Assembly: GCA_038527215.1 (NCBI GenBank)
Contig: JBCBGC010000034.1
Span: 1 to 59,596, forward strand
Source of the DNA: JAWPMV01 sp038527215
Lineage (GTDB): Bacteria; Bacteroidota; Bacteroidia; J057
Direction: 5' to 3'
DNA: 59,596 nucleotides
Positions 33,631-40,525 of the stretch are shown here, in pieces. Position numbers and translations under genes: made by a program. How positions within the stretch are numbered: position 1 is the stretch's first letter; each line of letters begins with the position of its first letter. The notes under the pieces are model-generated. The model was given only the letters and a program-made list of their open reading frames with translations. It ran no database searches and was not told where the DNA came from.

Positions 33631-33956
33631 AAGAGGTTTTCTGGACGCGGCCAGCTGAAAATGATTTAAAGGCCATTTTTGACTTTTTGACTGAGGCGAG
33701 AGGATGGAAGGACGAAAAAGTCTTCGCAATTATTGACAAAATCATAGAAAAGGTTGGAACCCTGGAAACCAATTTTCCAGGGGTTGGTCAAGTTGAACCC
33801 TTACTGGAGAGCAAGGACCGAAAGTATCGATATTTGATCGAGGATACCTATAAAATTATCTATTCATATGAGGAGAATACCATCTACATTCATATGGTAT
33901 TTGATACCCGACAAAATCCAGATAAAGTAAGGGGAAGATTTGAGGGGTCAGACTAA
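33627..33956 (+). CDS. RelE/ParE-family toxin
   Basis: 109 residues. VFWTRPAENDLKAIFDFLTE is the N-terminal motif of ParE/RelE toxins, followed by FPGVGQVEPLL, KYRYLIEDTYKIIYSYEENTIYIHMVFDTRQNP, the beta-sheet core and the usual Asp-Thr-Arg-Gln end. It should act on gyrase or ribosome-bound mRNA; which one cannot be told from this. The gene pair stands between two genes of an iron transporter, next to a large repeat array, and has the look of an inserted module. Confidence 0.85.
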   Translation: MKEVFWTRPAENDLKAIFDFLTEARGWKDEKVFAIIDKIIEKVGTLETNFPGVGQVEPLLESKDRKYRYLIEDTYKIIYSYEENTIYIHMVFDTRQNPDKVRGRFEGSD

Positions 33957-34045
33957 GTTTTCCAGTCATATGCTCATTTTCTTGTGCTTTGGTGGTCATG
34001 ACATAATTTGACCTAGTCCACCTATTTACGGAATGATAGCAAGGT

Positions 34046-34131
34046 AACATCCCCTTCCGCCCATCGGCCCCTTAGAAGTCGCAGATCCCGGTACGCCGGG
34101 AGAAGCTGCGGCTGGTGCGAGCGGGGATGTT
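34046..34131. repeat. AACATCCCC palindromic element, copy 1
   Basis: 86 bases. The ends AACATCCCC and GGGGATGTT are perfect 9-base inverted repeats. Inside are a CCCTT-type arm, GCAGATCCCGGTACGCCGGGA (a hairpin with TACG loop) and GCTGCGGCTGGTGCGAGC. Confidence 0.8.
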
Positions 34132-34208
34132 TCACCCCAAGATGGAAACCCCTCTCATCCAACATGTAGGTCATCCCGGAATGGTCTCCGACCGCAGGGA
34201 GGGGGTAT

Positions 34209-34351
34209 ATCCGGGATCTCCATGATAGCAAAATAATCCAGGAGACTCCTAACATTAGGAAGCTAATCGTTGGGGATTCTCAAGATACCGTCAAGAACAT
34301 GGAGACCCCGGATAAGGCTTTTTTCCCTAGTGGTCAAAAGCCTTTCCGGGG
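34209..34351. repeat. Palindromic extragenic repeat, CCCCGGAT type, copy 2
   Basis: ATCCGGGATCTCCATG (34209-34224) is the reverse complement, with one mismatch, of CATGGAGACCCCGGAT (34298-34313). The latter continues into a strong hairpin at 34306-34351, CCCCGGATAAGGCTTTT with AAAAGCCTTTCCGGGG. It is related to 15552-15683 in inverted orientation. Confidence 0.75.
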
Positions 34352-34411
34352 TGACAAGAAAATATGGGTTGTGGAGGAGCCGTAAGTTTGCTGGCCACCA
34401 TGCACCATGGT

Positions 34412-34490
34412 AACATCCCATTCCGTCCCCTTCAAAGTCGAAGATCCCGGTACTCCGGGAGAAGCTGCGGCTGGTGCGAGCGGGGATGTT
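34412..34490. repeat. AACATCCCC palindromic element, copy 2
   Basis: 79 bases with one changed base in the left end (AACATCCCA). It keeps the GATCCCGGTACTCCGGGA inner hairpin and GCTGCGGCTGGTGCGAG right arm. It is joined to copy 3 by a TCAAGACAGCTGG linker. Confidence 0.78.
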
Positions 34491-34503
34491 TCAAGACAGC
34501 TGG

Positions 34504-34620
34504 AACATCCCCTTCCGCCCATCGGCCCCTTCAAAGGGGCCTGGCGGGAAAACTTGTCTCGGGACAGGCTAGTGGGCAAGCCACTATGAAGGGGCTGCGG
34601 CTGGTGTGAGCGGGGATGTT
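34504..34620. repeat. AACATCCCC palindromic element, copy 3
   Basis: 117 bases. The inner GATCCCGG hairpin is replaced by a 60-odd base module with GGCGGGAAAACTTGTCTC, GGGACAGGCTAGTGGGCAAG and CCACTATGAAGGGGC, itself able to fold (CAAAGGGGCC / GAAGGGGC arms). Confidence 0.78.
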
Positions 34621-34633
34621 CCAAGACAGCTGG

Positions 34634-34772
34634 AACATCCCCTTCCGCCCATGGGCCCCTCCAAAGTCGCAGATCCCGGTACCCCGGGAGAGCCTGGCGG
34701 GGAATTTTGTCCGAGGACAGGCTAGTGGGCAAGCCACTTTGAAGGGGCTGCGGCCAGTGCGAGCGGGGATGT
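34634..34772. repeat. AACATCCCC palindromic element, copy 4 (composite)
   Basis: 139 bases. It contains both the GATCCCGGTACCCCGGGA hairpin of copies 1-2 and the GACAGGCTAGTGGGCAAG module of copy 3, so it looks like the full element. The right end is GGGGATGT, running into the terminator of the next minus-strand gene. Confidence 0.78.
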
Positions 34773-34798
34773 AAAAAAAGGGAGGCCTAAACCTCCCT
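34773..34798 (-). terminator. Intrinsic terminator of the Cys-rich lipoprotein gene
   Basis: On the minus strand GGGAGG, a short loop and CCTCCC are followed by a run of seven T (plus-strand A at 34773-34779). It begins 5 bases after the lipoprotein stop. Confidence 0.85.
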
Positions 34799-34802
34799 GG
34801 TC

Positions 34803-35006
34803 CTATCGACATGCGCAAGTTTCGGGGTCCTGTTCTTGGTCGGGCTCGCAAGCAAAACTGCACACACACGTGCAATTAGCATCGTCCAGGGTTTTGATGT
34901 CGCCACATTCGACCGTGCAGGCATCGACTCCTTTGCAGGCGAACAGACAGGATACCATCAATAAGCAAGCGAATAAAAGAGAAGATAAGGCGGAGCTTTT
35001 TTTCAT
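34803..35006 (-). CDS. Small Cys-rich lipoprotein
   Basis: 67 residues. The N-terminus (MKKSSALSSLLFACLLMVSC) is a lipoprotein signal; Cys20 (MVSC) or Cys24 (LFAC) is the lipid-modified residue. The mature part has nine more cysteines in about 40 residues, as two similar halves, each rich in Asp/Glu: LDDANCTCVC and QDPETCACR, both with a C-x-C pair. It looks like two tiny disulfide- or metal-bound knots. I know no family. It has its own strong terminator and stands alone, opposite in strand to the iron transporter genes around it. Confidence 0.65.
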   Translation of the reverse strand: MKKSSALSSLLFACLLMVSCLFACKGVDACTVECGDIKTLDDANCTCVCSFACEPDQEQDPETCACR

Positions 35007-35050
35007 GATTCTTCAAGGTTAAAGCGGTTTATGTATCTTCACAGTCGCAA

Positions 35051-35890
35051 ATGAGCATCTCTGATCATCCAGCCGAATATGCCCTCTCTGTGGCAGGGGT
35101 AAAAAAAACCTATGGTGAATTCACCTTAGGGCCGATAGCCTTTCAATTGCCTAAGCAGCAAATCCTGGCCATGATCGGGGCTTCCGGTTGCGGAAAGACC
35201 ACTTTACTGCGCTTGATCGCTGGCTTGGAAGTGCCGGATGCGGGAGAGATCGCCCTGGGTGGAAAAGTGGTGGCTGGCCCGCAAAGCTGGACGGAACCGG
35301 AAAAACGAAAGATCGGCATGGTGTTTCAGGACTATGCCCTTTTTCCACACCTGAGCGTTCAGGAGAACATTCGCTTTGGTTTAAAAAAGGTCTCCAAACA
35401 GGTGGCCAAAGATCGGGTAGCGGCGATGCTGGAACTGGTAAATTTGTCAACCTATGGCAAGCGGTTCCCCCACGAATTATCCGGGGGAGAACAGCAGCGC
35501 GTCGCCCTGGCCCGTGCCCTGGCCCCAGAACCTGGGATTTTGCTCATGGATGAACCGTTTTCCAACCTGGACGTGCTGAGCAAGGATCAGATGCGGGCAG
35601 AAGTCAAGGACATCATCCGAAGGAGTAAAGCTACCGCGATATTGGTGACCCACGACGTGGAAGATGCTTTGCAGATTTCCGACCAAATGCTGGTGCTCAA
35701 AGCAGGCCAGCCGCAGCAATATGGCAGGCCTGAGGCCTTGCAGAAGCAGCCAGCGAATGATTATGTTCAGCAACTCTTATCCGCTGGGACCCCGCAGCAA
35801 GGACGGATGTTACGGAAAGTGAAAACAGATCAAGGGTGGGAAATCACCTACCTGGAAGCAGAAGAGCCCTCACAAGTTGATAAGGAATAG
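35051..35890 (+). CDS. ABC transporter ATPase, ferric-iron (FbpC-like)
   Basis: 279 residues. Walker A GASGCGKTT, signature LSGGEQQR, Walker B ILLMDEPF and the switch His in VTHDVEDAL are all intact. The closest match in type is FbpC/PotA-like importers, and this is the natural partner of the two-domain permease at 31621; no other permease is near. It has a short C-terminal regulatory extension (GRMLRKVKTDQGWEITYLEAE). It is separated from the permease by 1.8 kb of inserted material and must have its own promoter, which I could not identify. Confidence 0.85.
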   Translation: MSISDHPAEYALSVAGVKKTYGEFTLGPIAFQLPKQQILAMIGASGCGKTTLLRLIAGLEVPDAGEIALGGKVVAGPQSWTEPEKRKIGMVFQDYALFPHLSVQENIRFGLKKVSKQVAKDRVAAMLELVNLSTYGKRFPHELSGGEQQRVALARALAPEPGILLMDEPFSNLDVLSKDQMRAEVKDIIRRSKATAILVTHDVEDALQISDQMLVLKAGQPQQYGRPEALQKQPANDYVQQLLSAGTPQQGRMLRKVKTDQGWEITYLEAEEPSQVDKE

Positions 35891-35895
35891 AGAAG

Positions 35896-36162
35896 ATGGT
35901 GCATTGTGAACTGTGTGAAAGGAAGGTAGCGGCTACCACCGCGCATCATTTGATCCCGCGTACCCTGCATTCCAACAAATGGTTTAAAAAACGCTACACC
36001 CGGGAACAGATGTCCCAGACCATAGACCTTTGCCGGGATTGCCACCGTCAGGTACACCGCTTCATCCCCCACAAACTCCTGGGCAGGGAATTTAATGAAG
36101 TAGCCAAAATCAAAGCCCATCCTCAAATGGGCCCCTTTATTGAGTGGATTAAAAAACGTTAG
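35896..36162 (+). CDS. Small HNH-type protein
   Basis: 88 residues. CELC at residues 4-7, AHHLIPRT, then CRDCHRQVH form the zinc and catalytic pattern of the HNH fold. It is a stand-alone HNH protein of the length of YisB-like proteins, without an extra domain. The start is 5 bases after the ATPase stop, so they are co-transcribed. Its function (nuclease or structural) is unknown. The stop overlaps the stop of the convergent eCIS AAA+ gene. Confidence 0.72.
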   Translation: MVHCELCERKVAATTAHHLIPRTLHSNKWFKKRYTREQMSQTIDLCRDCHRQVHRFIPHKLLGREFNEVAKIKAHPQMGPFIEWIKKR

Positions 36163-37526
36163 CGAAGAATCCGACCATTTTTGGCGAATTCCTTTTCTAT
36201 TCCTTCTATCAAATCTTCTTTTTTCAAGGTAAAATCATTGCGGTCCAGGGCGTGAAGACAGCAATACTGAACCACGTTGATGATCTCTGCTCCGGTCATT
36301 TCAAAGCGCTGGGCAATTTCTTGGAAGGAGATATCTGCAGCCCAACTAATTTGGGAAGGAAAGGCTTGCTGCCACAAACGCAGCCGCTCTGGCTGCCTGG
36401 GTATCGGAAAATGAATGATTGCCTGAAACCTTCGAATAAACGCCTCATCAATGTTATCCTTTAAATTAGAAGCCAAAATGACCATGCCTTGATAAAGCTC
36501 TATGCGTTGGAGCAAATAGGAGACTTCCTGGTTGGCATATTTATCATGGGCATCTTTCACCCCTGTACGCTTGCCAAAAAGTGCGTCGGCTTCATCGAAA
36601 AACAAGATCCAGTCTTTGTCCTCCGCCTTAGCCAGGAGCCGGGATAAATTTTTCTCGGTCTCCCCAATAAATTTAGAGACCACCATGGATAAGTCTACTT
36701 TATAGACCTCCTTGCCGGTATATTTTCCAAGGAGTTTGGCGGTCATGGTTTTTCCGGTTCCGGGGGGACCGTGAAAGAGAACCCGGTATCCGGGTTTTAT
36801 GTGGCCTCGCATGTCCCATTCGCTAAAGAGGGTATGTCCATGACGTACCCAAAGTTCCAGGTTTTGGACCTGCTTCAAGGTAGCTCGGGGCAACACCAAA
36901 TCCTCCCAGCTTTGTTGGGTCTCAATCCGTTGGGCGGGAAAGCGCAATCCAAAGGCTGGAGGGTTCATTTTGCCCAGCAAGAATAAATCCAGATAATCCT
37001 GACTGAGGAGCAATTTACCGCAGGATTGGGGCTCTCCTTCGGGTACTTCTTCAACGGTGAGGATGTGTTTTTTGGCAAAAAGATGGTCAGGATGGAAGAA
37101 GGATTTGATGCGCTGGCGGTGAATCATATTTTTCCCGGCCAGTAAAAACATGGCCGTCTCCACCGTGGGTAAAAAACCTCGAAAAACCTTGCCTCTGACC
37201 CCTCCTAGTTGAGGGAAATCGCCTTCTTCTGGAAGCGCTTCCCTGATATGAGCTTCCAGGAACTGGGGACTGATATGTGGCGCGGCTGCCAGGACCAGGA
37301 TGAGGTATTCTTCTATACTGAGTTGATGGGTATGCAGAAATACCTGAAAAGAACTATGAAAGCCGGGCAAGGTAGGAATTCCTTCAGGGAGGCTTACCGA
37401 GCCTTTCCCAAAAAAGGCTTTTAGCCGTTGGTCAATCAGGTTCCCAACATCTTTCAGGTAATGCGTCCATAGGCTCATGGCGGCTTCCTGCTGGCTGATT
37501 TGTCCGTTTACCGGTATCTGTTGCAT
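36159..37526 (-). CDS. eCIS AAA+ ATPase (Afp15-like)
   Basis: 455 residues. N-terminal 200 residues are specific to the family; the AAA domain follows with Walker A HGPPGTGKT, Walker B ILFFDEADALFGKR, then YANQEVSYLLQRIE and an arginine-finger region DEAFIRRFQ. Afp15-type ATPases are encoded at the end of eCIS clusters and are needed for proper assembly or cargo loading. It is the last gene of the minus-strand cluster, 30 bases after the short DUF4157 gene. Cytoplasmic. Family membership is clear, mechanism less so. Confidence 0.88.
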   Translation of the reverse strand: MQQIPVNGQISQQEAAMSLWTHYLKDVGNLIDQRLKAFFGKGSVSLPEGIPTLPGFHSSFQVFLHTHQLSIEEYLILVLAAAPHISPQFLEAHIREALPEEGDFPQLGGVRGKVFRGFLPTVETAMFLLAGKNMIHRQRIKSFFHPDHLFAKKHILTVEEVPEGEPQSCGKLLLSQDYLDLFLLGKMNPPAFGLRFPAQRIETQQSWEDLVLPRATLKQVQNLELWVRHGHTLFSEWDMRGHIKPGYRVLFHGPPGTGKTMTAKLLGKYTGKEVYKVDLSMVVSKFIGETEKNLSRLLAKAEDKDWILFFDEADALFGKRTGVKDAHDKYANQEVSYLLQRIELYQGMVILASNLKDNIDEAFIRRFQAIIHFPIPRQPERLRLWQQAFPSQISWAADISFQEIAQRFEMTGAEIINVVQYCCLHALDRNDFTLKKEDLIEGIEKEFAKNGRILR

Positions 37527-37556
37527 ATGCGTAGCGTTTCGATTAGGTAGGGTAGC

Positions 37557-38390
37557 CTATTCCTGGTCGGGGTTTTCTGCGGCCTGGGTAGTCTTGGGAG
37601 AGGCTCCCTGCTGGATGGTGTGGGTGAGTTCATGGGCCAGGAGGAGTTTCCCTGCCGCCGTATGTGGTTGGTATTTTCCCGCGTTAAAAAAGATGTCCCT
37701 GCCATGCGCAAACGCCTGGGCGTGAATGTCCTGGCATAAACCCGCGGCTGCCTGGTCCGTGTGAATTCTCACGCCACTAAAATCAGCGGAAAATTCAGCT
37801 TCTAGTTCTTGCCGGAGCGGATCGGGTAGGGGAAAACCCAGGCCTTTCTGGGCCTGGAGGGTCTTTTGGAACTCGGGAGAGGCCTGACTTGAAGCAGGAC
37901 CTCCTGCTTGCACAGCTTCCTCCTCTTCCTCCATCATTTGTATTTCCTCTTCTTCTTCCATCATTTGTACTTCCTCCTCTTCCTCCATCATTTGCACCTC
38001 CTCTTCTACTTCCATCATTTGCACCTCTTCCTCTTCTTCCATGGCTTGTAATTCGGGCTGCTCCTGAATCAAGCGGTCCTTTTCATTTTTTTGTTCCGCA
38101 GTCCCCAGTTTTTCATCCTCCAATGGGGTAGAAATGGGCACCCGTTGAATGTTCATGGCTTCAGCTTTTGGGGCGGTTTTGGAGGGACGACCTTTGGCCA
38201 CTACCTGTCGAGCCACCCGATCAGCTTCCTGTTCATACTGATCTCCTGCCTTCCCAAATTTGAGCTTTGGCTGGAGGGTAGTACCTGAATGATGCGAACG
38301 GGATTTAGCAGGAAGGGTAAAAAAATCAGCTTCTTTTTGTTCCTGCTTTTTCTTTCGGGAAGGTCTTTTTGGTCGCCACTTGAAAGTCAT
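37557..38390 (-). CDS. Short eCIS DUF4157 protein with acidic repeat
   Basis: 277 residues. The N-terminus is basic (KWRPKRPSRKKKQ), then KLKFGKAGDQYEQEADRVARQVV, typical of eCIS-core/DUF4157 proteins. Residues 115-160 are a 9-residue acidic repeat, (Q)MMEEEEEV, in about five copies. The DUF4157 core follows (FQKTLQAQKGLGFPLPDPLRQELEAEFSADFSGVRIHTDQAA), with HAQAFAHGRDIFF and the HELTH motif at 253-257. The protein ends 20 residues after HELTH, so no effector domain is attached. It may be a core-only loading or protease component. Function inferred from family context. Confidence 0.8.
   Translation of the reverse strand: MTFKWRPKRPSRKKKQEQKEADFFTLPAKSRSHHSGTTLQPKLKFGKAGDQYEQEADRVARQVVAKGRPSKTAPKAEAMNIQRVPISTPLEDEKLGTAEQKNEKDRLIQEQPELQAMEEEEEVQMMEVEEEVQMMEEEEEVQMMEEEEEIQMMEEEEEAVQAGGPASSQASPEFQKTLQAQKGLGFPLPDPLRQELEAEFSADFSGVRIHTDQAAAGLCQDIHAQAFAHGRDIFFNAGKYQPHTAAGKLLLAHELTHTIQQGASPKTTQAAENPDQE
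37916..38047. repeat. 27-base tandem repeat coding the acidic tract
   Basis: CCATCATTTG recurs at 37931, 37958, 37985 and 38012 and in altered form at 38039, an exact 27-base period. It encodes repeated QMMEEEEEV on the minus strand within the short DUF4157 protein and could change in copy number by slippage. Confidence 0.9.
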
Positions 38391-38417
38391 AGTAGAAAAA
38401 ATAAAAAAGTGAAAGGC

Positions 38418-39695
38418 CTAGCTACAGGCAAAATTTACCATGTCTACAAAATCAAAGTCTCCTTCATTGCGACCCAGATGAGGTCTCCATAAAGGGTGAA
38501 CTTTGAGGAAAGACTGGTCATGGTTGCGCATAATTCCAAAAAACACTTCTCCCAGGATGCGGCTTCCCACAGGTCCCATGCGTTCCCCTTCATGCAGGTA
38601 TTCTGATTCATAGAGCATATAGAACCAAAGCGGGGTTCCTTCTAACTGACATTCCTGGGTCAGGGGTACTTCGATCGGAACGATCCCTAGGCGGTGGGCC
38701 ACCGATTCGCCAGAAGGGAGTCCGTATATCTTGCCCCTCTTAAGGTTGCGATAAGGGAGGGAGCGCTCAAACCAGTCATCGGATTTGATGAATGGGATGT
38801 CCAGGAAGGCAGGCGCGATTTTGGTATCAATTTTCTTGGCAGGTTGGACTTTGTTATCTCCAAAGTCGAAGAAATAATGCCAGTCCACATACTCGCTAAT
38901 GGCCCCAAAGCTCCCCAACTCAAAAATGCCTTTGCACACCTCCTCATTGATCCAGTTATCTTCCCGGGTTTGGGAGTGCCCCATCCGAAAGGCTGCCCCA
39001 CTAAATTCCAAAGGCAGGAAGTCTGGGCAGGTGTAATAACGGGGGCCGTTTTCCCATAAATCCTGAAAGATTTCCGGTTCCATGAGCTTCTTTAGGTAGT
39101 GGTGAATGGTGATCCACTGATAGTGCCATGTCACTACTTGTCGGGCTTCCTGGTAGACACTGTATTTTTTCAGATCATCTCTTAAGCGCTCCACCATGGC
39201 ATTGTGGAACTGGATAAAGAGGACTTGCATGGCCGCCACAATGATGTTTTCGTCATTACGGGCGTCGGGAATGATGGCTTTTCCCTGCGCATTTCTTTGT
39301 AGGTCCCACCACTCGAAAGGCGGCTTGCTGATGCATTCACCTAAGAGAAGTTTGTTTTTGTCGGTGGCGTCATAGAGAAAATCCTCTGTCCACTGACCGT
39401 ACAGGCTGTCCAGGTCCAGGAGGATGGAACGATTATTTTCAGCTTTAGCGAGGTTGTTATGCCCCCGGAAGCGGGAAGTGATTTCGAAGGTGATATCGTG
39501 GGCCAGGAATTGCCCGAAAATGGCATCCCCATTGGTGTGGACCTTGCTATCAAGACAGTCGGTCCATTCTTTCATGCGGGTGGCCATGGTGATCAAATCC
39601 TGATCGCTTACAGACAGCGGTTGTAACTCGGGAAAGAGTAAGCTGTAGTCTCTGGAGTTATCCAGATGGAATTCGGTTTTTTGGTGACTTTGCAT
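38418..39695 (-). CDS. Animal-type haem peroxidase inside the eCIS cluster
   Basis: Start placed at 39695 (MQSHQKTEFHLDNSR) because the longer form overlaps parA by 56 bases; 425 residues. FGQFLAHDIT holds the distal His66 and the calcium-type Asp67; NDENIIVAAMQVLFIQFHN is the helix after it; FRMGHSQTRE holds proximal His240; RNLKRGKIYGLPSGESVA is the usual late motif. This is the animal haem peroxidase superfamily (myeloperoxidase/prostaglandin synthase group). No signal peptide is present, so it stays in the cytoplasm, where eCIS are loaded. It lies between parA and the short DUF4157 gene with 19- and 27-base gaps. A cargo role is a hypothesis. Confidence 0.8.
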   Translation of the reverse strand: MQSHQKTEFHLDNSRDYSLLFPELQPLSVSDQDLITMATRMKEWTDCLDSKVHTNGDAIFGQFLAHDITFEITSRFRGHNNLAKAENNRSILLDLDSLYGQWTEDFLYDATDKNKLLLGECISKPPFEWWDLQRNAQGKAIIPDARNDENIIVAAMQVLFIQFHNAMVERLRDDLKKYSVYQEARQVVTWHYQWITIHHYLKKLMEPEIFQDLWENGPRYYTCPDFLPLEFSGAAFRMGHSQTREDNWINEEVCKGIFELGSFGAISEYVDWHYFFDFGDNKVQPAKKIDTKIAPAFLDIPFIKSDDWFERSLPYRNLKRGKIYGLPSGESVAHRLGIVPIEVPLTQECQLEGTPLWFYMLYESEYLHEGERMGPVGSRILGEVFFGIMRNHDQSFLKVHPLWRPHLGRNEGDFDFVDMVNFACS

Positions 39696-39714
39696 GATCT
39701 TTTTGGGGTTTTTT

Positions 39715-40488
39715 TTAACGTGTTTTCGCCAAAAATTCACTAGCCAGCGCCATATAATCTTGAGCACCATGAGAATTCGGCTTATGGTGAAAAATATCCA
39801 GTCCCTTTTCCTGGGCCTGGGCTAGGGCAATGTTGGTACGGATGCGGGTTTCAAAAACCTTAGAGCCGTAGTCAGACATCAGTTGGTCAAGCACTTGTCG
39901 GTTCATATTCTTTCGCTGGTCGTATTTGGTGAGCACAAAGCCCAATATTTCCAGCTGAGGATTGAGTTGTTTTTGGATGCGCTCAAAGGTGCGCATGAAG
40001 CTTTTGACGCCTTTGAGGGGCAGGAATTCGGCTTGTAAAGGCATGAGCACCTGCTGGCTGGCTACCAGACCATTCACGGTAAGCATGCCGATGGCCGGAG
40101 GGCAATCGATGAAGGCATAATCATAGTCTCCGGATACGCCTTCCAACATGCGGGACAGTAGCTTCTCCCGCCCGTAAATGCTGACCAGTTCCAGTTCTGC
40201 TTGCGCCAGGTCCAGGCTGGATGGTACCAAATCCAAGCCCGCCTCAGTGGCTACGATGATATCCCGAAGGACCGCTTCCTCGCCCATGGCTTCCTTGCGA
40301 AAGAGCTGGTATATGCTCTGGTCCGGCTCCTCCGTCAAACCCAAAGCCTGGGTGAGATTTGCCTGCGGGTCCAGGTCTACCAGCAAAACTTTTTTGCCCG
40401 CCGTCTGCTGCAGGGCAGCCGCCAGGTTGACCGCGGTGGTGGTTTTTCCGGAACCACCTTTTTGTATGGCGATGGAGAGGGTGAGCAT
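39715..40488 (-). CDS. ParA-family ATPase in the eCIS cluster
   Basis: 257 residues. The deviant Walker A is IQKGGSGKTTTAVNLA, followed by VLLVDLDPQANLTQALGL, and Walker B is YAFIDCPPAIG. This is the chromosome/plasmid partition ATPase fold without an N-terminal DNA-binding domain and without a ParB gene beside it. Orphan ParA proteins often place large cargo such as chemosensory arrays or carboxysomes. Here it lies 37 bases after the large DUF4157 gene and before the peroxidase on the same strand, so positioning or sharing out eCIS particles is plausible; that is inference. Confidence 0.85.
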   Translation of the reverse strand: MLTLSIAIQKGGSGKTTTAVNLAAALQQTAGKKVLLVDLDPQANLTQALGLTEEPDQSIYQLFRKEAMGEEAVLRDIIVATEAGLDLVPSSLDLAQAELELVSIYGREKLLSRMLEGVSGDYDYAFIDCPPAIGMLTVNGLVASQQVLMPLQAEFLPLKGVKSFMRTFERIQKQLNPQLEILGFVLTKYDQRKNMNRQVLDQLMSDYGSKVFETRIRTNIALAQAQEKGLDIFHHKPNSHGAQDYMALASEFLAKTR

Positions 40489-40525
40489 GGATTAATTTCG
40501 TTTTTGCGTGAGCTTCTATTTTCTG

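Larger units (their letters stand above)
33957..34772. repeat. Repeat-rich intergenic region in the split iron transporter locus
   Basis: About 0.8 kb without a real gene. It contains four copies of an AACATCCCC...GGGGATGTT palindromic element (listed separately) and one copy of the CCCCGGAT hairpin repeat at 34209-34351. Open frames on both strands cross the repeats and are artefacts of the repeat sequence. Confidence 0.85.

Noticed and set aside
34022..34875. Open frames on both strands (34022-34255, 34334-34732, 34531-34875, 34364-34609) that look like small proteins
   Set aside because: They cross the AACATCCCC and CCCCGGAT palindromic elements and repeat the same peptides (for example SRQAP, HPRSHQPQ) because the DNA repeats. 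They have no ribosome site or family match.
37916..38047. CRISPR-like array
   Set aside because: The 27-base units are contiguous with no spacers and are in frame, coding an acidic peptide repeat.
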